DNA from: Cenococcum geophilum 1.58
Taxonomy: Eukaryota; Ascomycota; Dothideomycetes; Gloniales; Gloniaceae
DNA length: 64,000 bases
Assembly (NCBI GenBank): GCA_001692895.1
Contig: KV748208.1
Coordinates: 744,001-808,000, forward strand
Reading direction: 5' to 3'
The notes under the pieces are model-generated. The model saw only the letters and a list, made by a program, of their open reading frames with translations, did not search any database and had not been told where the DNA came from. A program made the translations under genes and the position numbers. Numbering within the stretch: position 1 is the first letter of the stretch; each line of letters begins with the position of its first letter. Positions 46,080-60,715 of the stretch are shown piece by piece.

Positions 46080-49000
46080 TCGGTGGCCGTCTAGGTTTCG
46101 TCTATTTTGCGCTATATTTATAGGAAATCGTTCCACTTTAATTATCCTATTAAAAGGATCTACCTTACCTCTATTGCATAGACGGAATAGCTTAAGAAGT
46201 ACTCTATAGTACACTTAGTATCTACTATTCTTACCTATATAATTTAAGTCCTATACTAATACCAGTAATTCTAAACAGGCAGCCCGTGTTCCCTTTATTC
46301 CATCTATTACGTTCTTATATTCTTATATAAGAACTTAGTTCCTTTATAGGGTAGTAGTCCGTATCTAAACTGGATTATAGCGTGCCCGTACTTTATATAG
46401 TTAATTAAGATTACGGGAGTCTTTACCGCGTTAAATGTAGTATATTATAAAGTAATAAATATTAATAGGTAAATCTTGTGCCTAGGCTACATCCCTTTTA
46501 AGGCGCTTAATATCTAAATCCGTTGCTTATATACTATTAACTCGCTTATAATATTCCCGTATAAATAAAGCTAGTTTTATAATAAATTAATTAATACCTA
46601 GCCTAGTCTAAATTTCGCAGGCTCTACGCTATAAATTTAGGTTTATTCCGTATATCGAAAACATTTAGTTAGTTAACTAGTAGTAATTCCATCTATACGG
46701 CTTATCTATTAGGTTAACTATGCCTAATAATAATATAATGTATAAATCTTTCATAGTATTAGCTGCTAGTATTAGCCTTATGTTTTCCTATAGCTCCATC
46801 TCTTATATTACTATAGTATTTATTAATTCTGTATTAAGATAAATTATTTACTCTTTATACCCTTTACGCTTATTTAATCTTTAATAGAAATTCTTCTAAG
46901 GAATGTGTACCCTTTTGCCATGCTCTATTATAGTTCCTATTAGGGCGCCAAATATATAAATTATCTCCAGATAGTGGGAAATTGCATAAAGTTTAGGTAT
47001 GTTAAAATTGGGTGGGTTTTTGTTATTAGGTTAGTACGGTAAGAACGCCTCTTTAGTCTTATCTATTTAATATAATGCAGCTTTAAGATATTTAATTGTA
47101 TCTTTATCGTGTAATTTATATTCGGCTAATAATATAAAGTCAACTATAGCATAAATAAACAGTATTGCCCCCTCGTGCCTATATAGTAATAGTGCCACAA
47201 CTGGTATAATTTAACGAAGAAGGGACTTGTATATCTTTCTAGTCTATTAGCTTAACTCTGCAAAGTTATCCTATCTAATTATACCCTAAAAGGGTTTAAC
47301 CTTAGCGAATTATATGGTTAGAAGACGTTCTACCCTATCCTTAGTAGATAATAGGGTTTTTACACTACTCTAATTAGTTATTAGAACCTTCCCTTTCCCT
47401 TTCTTAATATTAAGTAGTAGTGCCCAAAGCTAGCTTATTAAATACTCCGTAACGCCTTTATATAGCTAGTATAGTAAATTAGGGGCCATTATAGCGTATA
47501 TATCCGCTATATAATAGGACTAGGCAAAATTTTAAATTGGCCTAATATACTTAGGGTCGCTGCGATTTAGCTATAAGTTTTACTATTATTTAAGTTGCGT
47601 AATGGTTGATTTATATATCTATTACGGCTATTTACCGGATATAGTGCTTAGTAGGTTACTTTATTTATAAGGCGGTATATAATATATTATATAGTATTAC
47701 CCTAATTTTACTCCTATTAATATAACCTACTCCTTATAGTCTATTATAAACCCAGTAAGTATAGGGTAGTATTACCGGATAAACCTATCCGCGCATTATA
47801 TTGGCATACCGCGCCTAGTAGCGCATTTAAGGGCTAGTTTTTATATTAACTTAAGTACCTATATACTGCTAAGGTAAATACTTACGTTTAAATATAATAC
47901 TTATTACTTAATAGTATATATCAAGCTTGTTTATCCGGTTACTTAGTAAGTCTATAGGTATATAATCTAGAAGAAGTATTACTAGCCTACTAGCCGTATA
48001 TTAAGTCTTTAATAGGATATTAAGTATCGTAATATAAACCGGATGCGCCTTTTTGTCTCCGGATAGTGTAGTTAGCCTAGTTTAATTGCTACTAGGTATT
48101 ACTATAATAGCCGTCGCACTATTAGGTAATTAATCTTAGATCTTCTACTAACGGTCGGCTATATATGCCTTATTATATACTCTATTACCTTTTATATTAA
48201 ACTAATAAATAGGAGAATAAACTATATTATCTTTAAATGGGAAATAACCGATTAGGAAGGCTACTACGCTAAGTATATTATAGTGGTATATCTTTAGGTT
48301 TTTGCCGTATATATTAAGTTCTATAATTCGCCAGCTTTTATTGCTTATACCTTTAGAAATAGAATATAGTTTTGTCTTAACTTCTTTTATATTTCGGTAT
48401 AATATATATCCGTCCCTTATATTTTTAATATAGGGGTTTTATAGCCACGCGTCTATTTCTTTTACTAACGTGCTATTGCGTACCTACTAGGCAACTTACG
48501 CCTATTTTGTAGAGCTTATAAAAGGGTAGAATATATTATTACCTTTATTTATTTTATCTACTGGCTGGCTAGGCCTTAGCGGGTGGTCGCGATCCGTAGT
48601 AGACTGCTAATTAGAGTTCCCCTTTAGGTAGCTAAGTAGGGTTCCTATATAGCGGCCAGTCACTTTATAATAAGTTTAGGTATAATAAATATTTAAGGTA
48701 GAGAGGCTTATTGCCGCGTAACTGTGCATTTTAGTACTAGTTAGTTATTCTATTGGTGCTATATTACTTAGCTCCTCTGCTAATATTAAGCCGGTATTTT
48801 CTATAATAGTTAGTAAAGTATTATTAATAGCGGTATTAGTTGCTATAAGGTTGTATACCTATTATTCTATAGTAAATTTGTTATCTTTATATATATCCGC
48901 TTAAGCCTAAATTATAGGATAGACATTATCCTATTGGTTAAGATAGTCTATACCCACAGCTTTATAGTATAGTTTATATCGCGTTAATCCACCTACGGTA

Positions 49001-50525
49001 GAAATCGTGCGCTTATATTTAGGGTACTAGCGATTTATTAAGCTTATTATAATAGCGATAAATACGGCTCCTTATGTTGTTATTAAGATTTAACAGGTGG
49101 GTTTATACCTAAAAAGGGCAGTATATTACATAACTAATCTAATAGCCGTAATCTGCGGTAATCTGCTAGCTATTTTAATAACTATAATAGCTTGCTCCTT
49201 TTAAATTATAAGTTAAATATACTAAGTAGCATATTATCCTAAGCGCTAATAATATATAAAGCAGTATTATATCCTATAGTACCTATTATAATTAATTTAT
49301 AACCGCTAAACATTTATAAACCTTTAATCCCGCGTCCCTTACTAATACTATACGTACCTAGTATAGCAACAATACAATTAAATAGTGTATATACTATAGA
49401 GGAGGTATAGTATAAGTCTACCGGTAAAACTCCTAGGAAGGATAAGTAGATTATATCCGGGTTTAGTATTAGCAGCGCTCGTTTATATAAGATTAAAGGG
49501 GTAGTTAAGGATATTATAAATAAGAGCAATATAATATCTATACACTTTTAAGACTGAATAAATTATGCTATTTAAAGTAAGATTATAGCTAAAATCGTTA
49601 ATTAAATCCTAGAGTCTAGTAATGCTCCGGTTAAGTAGACTAAGGAAGTAGCCTAATATCTCCTTACTTGTACGCAGTTAAATATATATAAGAAAGCTAG
49701 CTAGGCTAGTACTAAATTAAAACTTTGGTATAGAGCTATAAATTCTATTATAGGGTACTCTTATACAGAGCCTTAGGATGTATATTAATCTCTTTTACCT
49801 AAATATGTTAATAAATATAACGTTTAGGGTCTTGTAATTTGTATATACCGAAATTTAAAGAATATACTATGGTCTATAATTTATATAGACTTAGGTGCTA
49901 GTCTACTTTAAACTAACTTAGTAAAAGGGTAAATAAGTCTTTTAGATTTTCCTAAATTTCTTAATATTACCTAGGACGCTAGAGTTAACCTAAAGACGGA
50001 GGAGTTATAGGCAGATATATTAATAATTATACTAGTTCGGAATATAGGACTTTTAAAGTATATAATATAATAAACGCTTAAAGCCTCTAAGGATATAATT
50101 ATTTTTATAGTTGCGAATATACACGGTATATAGTATTAGTCCTTATAGCTTTAAATCTAATACTATTTAGAGTCTTAATTATTTACTAGGAGCCCTACTT
50201 AAAAGGGTATATTAAAGCGGTTTTAATTAAACCAAAATATTAATCTTAGATAGGCAAAAACGTCCTAGGCGTATTAACCCTTATTCTTAGATTACATATT
50301 CTAATATACTTCTAGCTTCGCCCATTATACTAGTTTTATAAAGAATATTTTCTATAACTAGAGGAAGCGTATTTAGCGGTAATCTGCTATAGCAAATTGC
50401 CCTTTAACTCGCGCGCATTACATTCTGTTAGTGAAAGCATTTGCCTTAAGCTTATCCACTTTACTTTACTCTTTACCTCTACTACTTTAACTAACTCTTG
50501 CACGGCGCCTCTACGCGACATTAAT
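46080..50525 (-). mobile_element. probable Plavaka/KDZ-like DNA transposon, RIP-degraded
   Basis: The minus-strand translation around 47010-46860 reads HYLEIIYIFGALIGTIIEHG, then KRVH and NKR. This resembles the segment of Plavaka/KDZ-type transposases with pattern H-x-x-x-x-I-x-x-x-G, EHxHK and NKR. A minus-strand frame starting MSRRGAVQELVKVVEV near 50521 could be the N-terminal end. Terminal repeats were not found, and the Copia element's right flank directly adjoins it, so the left limit is uncertain. Confidence 0.35.
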
Positions 50526-51364
50526 TAGTTAATTAATTAGTTTAACCGCTAATTACTGCTTTAAGCTATAACTTACTCCCTAAAACTATGGCAATCTACC
50601 TAGCAGATTAACTTTTATAATTAGTTTATCTTACCTACCTACTTTAGACTCGCACCTTTACTAATTACTAATTAAATTCTTCTACTTTTATATAGTAACG
50701 CTCCACTCCTTCTTTATTCCGTTTTAGTATCTTTACGCATTATAATAAAGGACTTAGATATTACGAAGGAATAAGATATTAATGCTCGTCGCCTTAAGGA
50801 AATTAAGAGATATAATTTTAGATAATATATAAGAGGCCAGGCTTAAAAAACCTATATTTTGTACTGCTAAAGATAAAGTGCTATATAATTAGTTTATTTA
50901 GAAGATTCTTAGCAACTTAACTAAGAAGGAACGTGCTTTAAACAGCTAGTCTAAATAGGCTATTATTCCTTTTATATTATCCTAGAGGACTAATACTACT
51001 AAACGGCAAAATAATATAAAGTTGGAAGTTAAACCTAATTTAAACCTATAATAACGCTAGTATATATATTTACTTCCAAGCCAATCTCTAAATTATACGG
51101 TTTTACATTATTAAATAAGCTATTCTTACTTAAAAATATAACCTTTTAGTTTTAAAGAATAAACCTAATTACCTAAAGCACTGTAGAGCTTTATATAGTC
51201 TATAAAATTTAAAAAGCAATATAGAAACTCCAATAGTTAAAGAAATTAGTTTCTTGCTATTTTAAGAGGTCTTAGTATTAGTAGGTTTTATTTTAGATAA
51301 GAATAAAATTACTTAGCTTAACGTGGTTACTAATAAGGAGGTTTATATCACCTAGCAAGGGCTA
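50526..51364. other. AT-rich repeat DNA left of the Gypsy element
   Basis: TA-saturated sequence with no recognisable domain. It may be the left part of an element split by the Gypsy insertion, continuing at 57832. Confidence 0.3.
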
Positions 51365-51557
51365 TATTACGGAACCCTACCGTAGGGGCCTCTATAGGAG
51401 AGCCCCGTGCTCTTATATATACCTTACGTATAGCTTATATTAGCTACACATAGGTATATCACCTCCTTACGCCTTTAACCCTTACAATCAATCGCGTAAC
51501 GTCTTATAGACTCCTTAAATACATACGCTTTATAGCCACTGCCCCCGTCCTATAACA
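51365..51557 (+). repeat. 5' LTR of the Gypsy element
   Basis: Contains the shared block GGGGCCTCTATAGGAGAGCC and ends near CTATAACA. Confidence 0.85.
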
Positions 51558-54500
51558 TTACGTTACGCCTTTTTTACCACTAACGCTTAGCCTATAACTA
51601 ATTCTACGTCTTTATAATACTACAGGCGCTACTAAAAACAGTATATCTACAAATTACCTCACTTTATACTTCTAAGGAACCCATAATAGTAAGACGATAT
51701 CCCTTACTAGCTACTATATTAAACCCAAAGAATAATCCAATACCTATACCTAACCTATAACGCCAATCAATCCCAGGAGAATTCAATTTATTAGCCCTAG
51801 CCTTAACCCCTAAGGAGACGGACACTAATAATATCTTATCTTTTATTAACTATATAACTATAGATAAGCAAATAGAAGAGCTACTACCTATTAAAATCAA
51901 AATATAAGACGCTAAAACGTTTACAAAAATGGTAGCATAAGACCCTAATAAATACTACCACCTTCTACAGAACTATTACCTAAAGCTTATATAAGCCGAG
52001 ATACGTACTACCTAAGATCGCGATATTATCTAAGACCTATAAGCTTATAAGGCGCTTACTAATAACATATATTAAGAAACTAAAGACAACCTCCGTATAT
52101 CTAAACGCAACGTCTAATAGTTAAAGAAGGCTAAGATTATACTAATTACTACAGTTACTAAAAGAGAAGGCACAATTAAATACCTATAATCTTAGCTTAA
52201 CGAGTACATTTATAATAACGCTAGATACCTCTCTACTATATATAACGCTACCCAAGTCTCTACGCCCCCGGCAACTTCACCTACTTAATACTTAATAAAG
52301 GGCCAGCACCAAGCAGCTTTACCTAATAGAAACCCCTACTAAAGTAATAATAACAAAAGCTATAATAATCGGACCTAAACTGCCACCATAAAGTCTAATA
52401 TACGCTACCCTAATCCCCTAGTCTTTTAGGGAGACCGCAAGAAATACAGCCACTAGAAGATATAAATCCGCGAGAAACTAACTTAAAGCACCTACCTTTT
52501 TCCTATAGAAGACACTAAGATCGGCTATATCATTAGGCGAATAAAGGGTATACTATTTAATAGACTCTTCGCCTAATAGGAGACTAGTAGCCCCTANAAG
52601 TAGNAGTNCNANTAANAAGTCCTTAANAATCTTAANNTAATATACCGNNACTATAANCTACTNGCNACNAACTNAGCTAAACTACGTGCCCTAAAGATAA
52701 GCCCTACTAAATTATTTAATAAATTCTATATTAAATTCTAGGAATACACCGGAGCCCTCGCCTAAGATAATACTAAAGACTAAAAAAACCTCTTTAAAAA
52801 AGTTACTTATTACCTTAATTACGCAGCCGCTAGCCATAACTATAACAATATTTATAATATAGTAGCAGCTCTACGGAAGATCAAACAATAACTAAATTAG
52901 ATTACTACTACTAACCCTTACCTAAAGACCTCCCTATAGAAGCCCCCTAGGCCTACTAAACCCATATATACTAAGCCACTAACGCCTACTACCTTAAGTA
53001 CTACCGGAACTAATATTAATTTCTCTATACTAACCTTCCTATAAAAACTCCTAGATGGAGAGCGCAAGCTACTCTAAAAACTAAGACGCTGCTATAAATA
53101 CCGTTAAGAAGGCTGTTATCGCGATAACCTAAACTACCTAATAGCTAGGTTTAGTAGCCGCCGCCTAATACCTAACCTAATACCCCAAACACTAAATATA
53201 TCGCTATATACCACTACTATATAAGATAAAGACGTAGTAATAGCGGTAGAGTTAGATACGGAAACGGAAAACGCTAAGTCCTAGCCTTAAGTTATAGGTT
53301 AGGACGCCCTAATAATAGAGGGATTTATATATCGGCTTACTTAATAAATAACTCTATAAAGATAAATAAATAAAAATAGATAATTTTACCTATAATAGGA
53401 ACTACTACTAAAAAACAATATAAAAGCCGTTCTATAATTAATTGCAGAGCTACTAATAAATTTATAGATACCTAATTTATATATACTTATAACCTACCTA
53501 CCTTACCCCTTACCAAAGCCCGCGCCCTATAACTCACTAATAGTAATTATACCGTATAGAAGATTACCTATATAGCACAACTCCACCTAGATATAAATAG
53601 GTACTAGAAAAAACTCTAGGCCTATATAATACTACTTACTAACTACCCTATTATCCTTAGAATAAACTAGCTTAAATAATATAACCCCACTATTAACTAG
53701 AAGAAGAGAGAAGTAACCTTTAACTCTAAATACTACAGAGAGACTTGCCTAGGGCATAGCCTAGCCGCCTCTATTTACTCCCTAGGATATTAACCTAAGG
53801 AACCCCTTATTACCCCACCTATAACTAACTACTACTATATAAGTGCCCTAGCCTTCTACCGTATAGTATATAAGAAAGGCTAGACTATTACTATAGCTTT
53901 CTAATTATAACTATATAAGCTTAATAAAGAACAGGACTATATCCTCTATAGTAATAGAATAGATATAGTTAACCTTCTAGAAGATAACGCCCCTACGGAA
54001 CTCTATAGACTTTTACCTTTAGACTTTAAGAAGTTTATAAAGCTTAAAAAAAGACTTACTAACAAAGAACTCCGCAAGCTCCTCCCTAAGAGGTACTATA
54101 ACTTTACCAATATATACTTACAAAAGAGCGTAAATATACTCCCCCTACATTAACCTAATAACTATACCATTAATATTAAATAAGGAAAAATACCACCTTA
54201 TAAGAGACCCTACCTAATATTAAAAGACAAGCTTCTAGTTATAAAAAAGTATATTAATAAGCACCTTAATAAAGAATTTATTTATCCCAGTATATTACCA
54301 GCAGTTACCCCTATCCATCTTACTAAGAAGCTAAAAGGAGGTATCTAATTCTACGTTAACTATAAAGGACTTAATACTATTATAATTAAAAACTAATACC
54401 TAGTACCGCTTATACGTAAGACCCTTAAGCGGCTTAGTTAAGCTAAAATCTATACTAAGCTTAACATTATCACCGCTTTTAACCATCTCTAAATACAGAA

Positions 54501-57500
54501 AGGTAATAAATAGAAAACTATATTTATATTACGCTTTAGCCAATTTAAATATACTGTTATACCCTTTAGCGTATATAACGGCCTAAGTACCTTTTAAAGC
54601 TATATTAATAACGCCTTATAGGACTACCTTAATAACTTCTACTCTATATGCCTAGACAATATACTTATTTATAGCAATAACCCCTTTAAGCATACTAAAT
54701 ACGTTTAAAAGGTCCTATAGCGCCTTAGGGACGCAGAACTTTATATTAATTTAAAGAAATATAAATTCTTAGTCACAGAAGTAAAATACCTTAGACTAAT
54801 TATTACTACTAAGGGTATCTGTATAAACCCTAAGAAGGTACACATAATTACTAAATAGTAAGCCCCTAACTATATTAAGGACGTACAAGCCTTCCTTAGT
54901 TTTATTAACTTCTATTAGAAATTTATATACAACTTCTTAAGCATAGTAGCACCACTTACAGTAATAATATAAATAAAGGGCCTTTCTATAAAAGGAAGAA
55001 AAACGCACCTATGCTTTACCTAAACACCTAAATATAAGAAGGCGTTCCAAGACCTTAAAAATACCTTTACTATGGTATAATAAATTTTAAGCCGTAACGT
55101 TTATATTATTACTTTTTTTTAATTTTATATTTTTACTTTAATTGTATCAATATATTTTAAAATCTATTATTTAAATAAAGCACCTATCCTAGCTTACTTT
55201 ACACCAGGACGATAACTCTACCTCAAAACCAACTCCTTAAACTACGTTAACGCAGGCGTCCTTTTTTAGATAGGTAATAACAGTCTCCTTTACCTAGTTA
55301 TATTCTACTTATCTAAACTTATACTATAAGAGTATAACTATAAGATCTATAATAAAGAACTCCTTATAATTATATAAGCATTTAAAGAATTCTAACTAGA
55401 ACTCTCCTTAGTAGAGCCTAACTAGCTAACTAAAGTCCTTACGGACCATTACAATCTTAAGTACTTTATAACCACAAAGCAGCTAAACTAACACTAAGCA
55501 CGTTAGAACGAGTTCCTCTCTAGTTTTAACTTCAAAATTATATATAGACTAGAAGTATAAAGTACTAAACCTAATAGCCTAATACGCCGCTATAAGACCT
55601 TCCTTAGTCTAAAGATAACCCCTATAATTAGTTCCAATAATAGATAATCCTAAAAGTACAAAATTTGGCCCTAGGTATACTACCTATAATAAAGCCAACT
55701 ATATCCCAGCTTTATACTATAAAACTAGAATTACCTCCCAAAATTAATAAGCTTATCACTATAGTATATAACGCCTCTATTAACCCATTACTATATTAAC
55801 TTATTACTACAAAGACCGCTAGCGCCTATATACTGCCTACTAACCTCTAAAGCTTAGGCCAGATTAATATAGCAGCCTTAGAAGTAAAAGAGAATAGGCT
55901 CTATTATAAAGGTTACCTATTTATCCCTAACTTAGAAAATCTATAACGGCAACTAATCCAAATAGCCTATAACCTCTGATTAAGCGGCCACCTAGGTAAA
56001 AAAGAAACCTATAAGCTTCTTAGCTAATACTACTTCTAGCTAAAAATAATAAACTTAGTTAAATACTTTATAGGTGCCTATTATAGTTATAAGCGCGCTA
56101 AGGCCTTTAATACAAAGTACTAAGGACTATTATACCCTCTACTAGTACCTATATAACAATAGGCAGATATCACTATAGATTTCGTTATTAACCTACCACC
56201 CTATAAATAACACAGCCGTACCTATAAAAACATCCTTATAATAATATGCCGACTTATAAAAGAGCGCTACTACGTCCTAACTAAAGGCGTAGCTATTAGT
56301 AACATTACTAACACCTTCCTCTATAAAGTTTATTAACTATATAGGCTACCTAACTTAATTACATCTAACTAAGGCATATAATTTAACTCTAATATATAAA
56401 GACAAATCTGCTAACGCCTTAGCATCTCCATTAAAATATCTATATTCTTCTACTATAAAACTACTAAGTAATTAGAAAACGCTAATACTAGCATAAAAGC
56501 GTACCTATAATAGGTAGTCGCCTATAGTTAAAATAACTAGGTAGATTACCTCCTACTAGGTAAATTCGCAGTAAATAACTATATCTTAACTACTATAGGA
56601 CTTACCCCGTTCTTCGCAAACAAGGGTTATTACCCCTAATCTAGCATAAAGCCACCAGAACCTATTAATAAGAAACTACTATATAAAAAACGCCTTAAGA
56701 TGCTACTTACTAACTAGTATACAGACTATATAAAAAATCTACTTAACTACTATAAGGGAGAAATGGCCTAGGCTTAAGCAAAATAGGCCTACTTCGCCAA
56801 CTGTTATAAAACGCCACCACCGGAGATGCGTATTAGCGACTAGGTATAACTAGATATACGTAATATCTCTATATAGAGGCCTATAAAGTCACTTAATTAT
56901 AAGAACCTCAGCCCCTATTTAATTAAATAAGTTATTAATAGGGGAGCCGTATATAAGCTAGAACTCCTACCTACCCTAGCTACCCACGGGATATAGCCTG
57001 TATTTCACCTATAGCTACTACACCTCTATTAGCCCAACCCCTTACTAGGGTAAATATAGCCTAAACCCCTACTAGTACTAATCCGAAATAAGAATAAAGA
57101 CAAGAACTACAAAGAGTAGACCGTTAAACAAATTATTAACTCTAAATACTTTGGTAAAGGTAGAGGACAACGGCTCTACTACAGAGCTATATATATAGGA
57201 TTTAATATAGAATAGCCAGAATAGCAACTATAAAAAGACTTCGAAAATGCAAAGGATCTAATTAGCGACTTTTACTATACAAACCTATAGAAACCGGGCC
57301 TAAGCAGAAACTTTATACCTAATCCTCTATAGGAGCCCTTATAGAGTTAAACCGTTATACATTACCACGTAAGGGCAAATTGCCGTTAAATTGCCGTTAG
57401 ATTGCGGTAAAGTGCGATTACATAACTGGAATATTATTAAGATATCCAGGAACTTTAACCAGCAGTTAAAGTTATTTAATTAGTCGGATTCTTAGATGCT

Positions 57501-57638
57501 AAGCCCTATTATATAACGTTGTTTTAAGCCTTTAATAATACCCCCCTTTTCTTCTTTTTTATACCTTAAGTGTCTCTTCTATATATATATAGTAACTACA
57601 GCGTCGCCAGAGCTCCGCCTCTATAAGAGGGGGGATAG

Positions 57639-57831
57639 TATCACGAAACCCTACCGCAGGGGCCTCTATAGGAGAGCCCCGTGCTCTCGCGTATACCTTG
57701 CGTATAGCTTATATTAGCTACGCGTAGGTATATTACCTCCTTACGCCCTCAACCCTTACAATTAATTGCGTAACGTCTTATAGACTCCTTAAATATATAC
57801 GCTTTATAGCCACTACCCCCGTCTTATAACA
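57639..57831 (+). repeat. 3' LTR of the Gypsy element
   Basis: Same length and block order as the 5' LTR. It keeps more CpG and CpA sites than the 5' copy, so the two have been mutated unevenly. Confidence 0.85.
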
Positions 57832-60715
57832 GGCCATTATAAGCCTTATTTTAGTAGTATATGCTATATAATAGGAGTAAAGTAAAATTTCTACTTAAGA
57901 GTATAGATTATAAGTCCCTTTAATAATATCTAGCTATCTATATGCTAATAATTACAGCTAAGCATTTAATTATAAAAGTACCGTACTAATTACTAAATAA
58001 GTAGGGCATAAACCCTTTTAGAATTGCCGATACTCTAACCTATAGTATTCGCGCACTAAGGCCGCACTTAAGAAATAGCAGAAGATCACGCCTAAGCCGA
58101 TCCGTAAGCACTTAGATATTAAGTTTATTAATAAAGATAGCGAGAATAAGAGCGATGCTTTATCTATCTTATTAATACGCAGCGGCATTCTAAGTCTATT
58201 AAGTCCGAAGAAACATAATTATAAAAGGGAGTAACCTACTAAAGGCATCCACGGGCAAACTGCGGTAAACTACGGTAAGCTGCTAGGAATAGCCGTAATT
58301 ATCTAGTTATCTAGCCTATAGATAATCCCGATAATATAGAGCATAGTAAGGATAATTATAATACTCCCTAGAGTAAAACTGCTTTATATCCCTAATCAGC
58401 TTAGACTCTATATAATAATTTAATACTATACCCGTAAAAGCTTTCCTTAGTAAAATTATAAAAACTAATACAATCTAAGATACCTTAGGTAAAAATGCGC
58501 TTAAGAATAATATAACCTAAGCTAAGGAGACATAGGCTATAATGCCTATTGCGTAAAGGTATAAGTATATAGTTATATAGAGTACATCTTAAATTAGACT
58601 AATATTAGCTCTTTTTAGATTTTAAGAGGCCGCTATAGCTAAAGTAAAAGGTAAGGTTTAATAAATGGAGTAGTAAATATATAAACGTTTAGCTAAGCTA
58701 TACAAAGTTTCTAAAAAGGCCGTCTTAGCGAAGAACCTGGTCCCCGTTTCTAGTAAATAGGGTTTAAATCTAAAGTTTAAATTATTTCTATACTAGCTAT
58801 ATAGCGTATCTAAGATGTTCTACTAAGAGCGCACGCAACTAAACGGTAGGGTTTTTGCTAATAGTATAGGAACTGGAAAAATTGTAACCGCGTACTTAAC
58901 TATTATCCTTAGTTACTACTATGCTATAAACTTAAACAAAGCGGCTGCTAATTAAGCGGCTAGGAATGCAAATTAGTATCTATAAAAAGATAACTAGGCT
59001 AAAGATGCCGAGTGTCCTAGCTAGGACAAGATGCCTTTTCTATACTTATATATAAATTAAAACGCTATATCTATAATATAAAGACAGCATAGTGCAAATC
59101 TAGTCATTGTAATTCTAAGTGTGATTACTAGCTAGAGAGACAATTATATCTTATTATTTAAGGACTTTACGCTTATAATAAAAGAGTAAACGCTACTATA
59201 GTTTGCAATATACTATAAGATAGAAGGTATATCTAAAGAAATAGCGCGACTAAACCCTTAGGAATGGCTTTAAATGGGGACTTTAAGGAACTAGTTAGAT
59301 TACAATGCGATAAATAATAGTCGGACTCTTATAGGTAAAAAGAAAACGCCCTATTTATAGTTCTTTAACGGTCCTCTATAGAAGTATATAGACCGTTATA
59401 ACTACGCTCTTTAGTAGAATCTTATAGGATAAGTTTTATAATAAAAAAAATTAAGAAACTTATATTAACCAATTCCTTCATTCTTAAAAAAAAAATGTAG
59501 TACCGCTATACCTAAGATTCTTTGCCTAGGCCATTTCTAGTATAGTAATAGAGAATAGTGTTATGGATATATACTGGTTTATTATAAGCGCCCTTAAAGA
59601 TATAGATTAGGTAACTACTTAAGCTAACCTAGTATTCTTAGAAAATATACGTCCGCGGAAGTTAATAAAATAGCTAAACTATAGACCCAATTTTTAAAGC
59701 AGGGAAGGAGCAACCCTAAAAGTGCCTTGTAGTCTGCGATATATAAAGAATTAGTTAAAGTTAGTGGCCTAATTCTTATAAATTTTCTTATTCGCCGTAA
59801 CCGGGATACTATTAACTTTAGTAACCGAAAACTGAAAGCTGTCCTAGGCTAGCTCTAAATTTAATATATAAAGTGTAATTATAAAACTAAAGAACTTAAA
59901 TTCCTATATAGTATAGAAGGTGCAATAGTATTAGAAATAGAAGAGGCATTCTAGTAGAAAATGGTCGAATAGAGAGAAGATAGTTCTCTTACTAGGAAAA
60001 AACTAGTATAAATGGCCAGTAGCTCCTTAAGCAGCTACTTTACGTGCTGTAATATAGTAATAACGCCCAGGTTACTTTTATAGAAGGATAGATTTAATAA
60101 GGATCTTCCGGATAACAAAAAAAATAAACGTCTAGTCTAATACTATACCAACGCAGTTAAAAATCCTATTAAAAGTATCTTAGATTAGAATAAGGAGGAA
60201 ATTCTTTATAACAACGCGAAGTTTAAGACGCTTTTAGCTATCTATAAAGAAATTACAGCAGCACTATATATTAAAGGCTATCGTAGTAAATTTTTTATTA
60301 GTACTAATTTTTTATTTATTAGGGCGGTATATATACTAGTAAGTGGCAAAACACTCTATTTTTTACCTCTTAATAGCAGTACGCTTAACTGGAACTCTAA
60401 GCTAACACTTATTTTAGGCCTTAGTTGCTAAATATAGTAAGGATACCATTATATACCTCCCTAGAGGAACACTATTAAAGTAAAAAGACTATATAATCTA
60501 TAACTTATAAAAGTAGCTAAACGGATTATAAATTCTCTTATTATTTCTAAAGGCTATTATAGAGGGTATTACTATTAACGGCTTCCTATATTAAAAGTGG
60601 AATTCTAAATAAGCTTAAATTTAAGAAGAATATAGATATAAATAAGCCCGGAAATTTAAAGAAGTAGCTAATATAAATGTTATAAATTATAGTAGCAATA
60701 TGTTTTTAATCCTTT
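57832..60715. other. AT-rich repeat DNA right of the Gypsy element
   Basis: Long plus-strand pieces read like protein between RIP-type stops, notably about 59260-60650, but I could not tie them to a transposon family. No host gene is visible. Confidence 0.35.

Larger units (their letters stand above)
51365..57831 (+). mobile_element. Ty3/Gypsy LTR retrotransposon, full extent but heavily degraded
   Basis: Direct LTRs of 193 bp lie at 51365-51557 and 57639-57831. Flanks GGCTA (51360-51364) and GGCCA (57832-57836) are a probable 5-bp target duplication differing by one C/T. The order gag, protease, reverse transcriptase, RNase H, integrase is that of Ty3/Gypsy; the reverse transcriptase is recognisable at about 54350-54840 and integrase at about 55980-56700. 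Ambiguous bases cluster at about 52597-52674. The 6.5-kb copy is a fossil with a very large number of RIP-type breaks. Confidence 0.85.
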
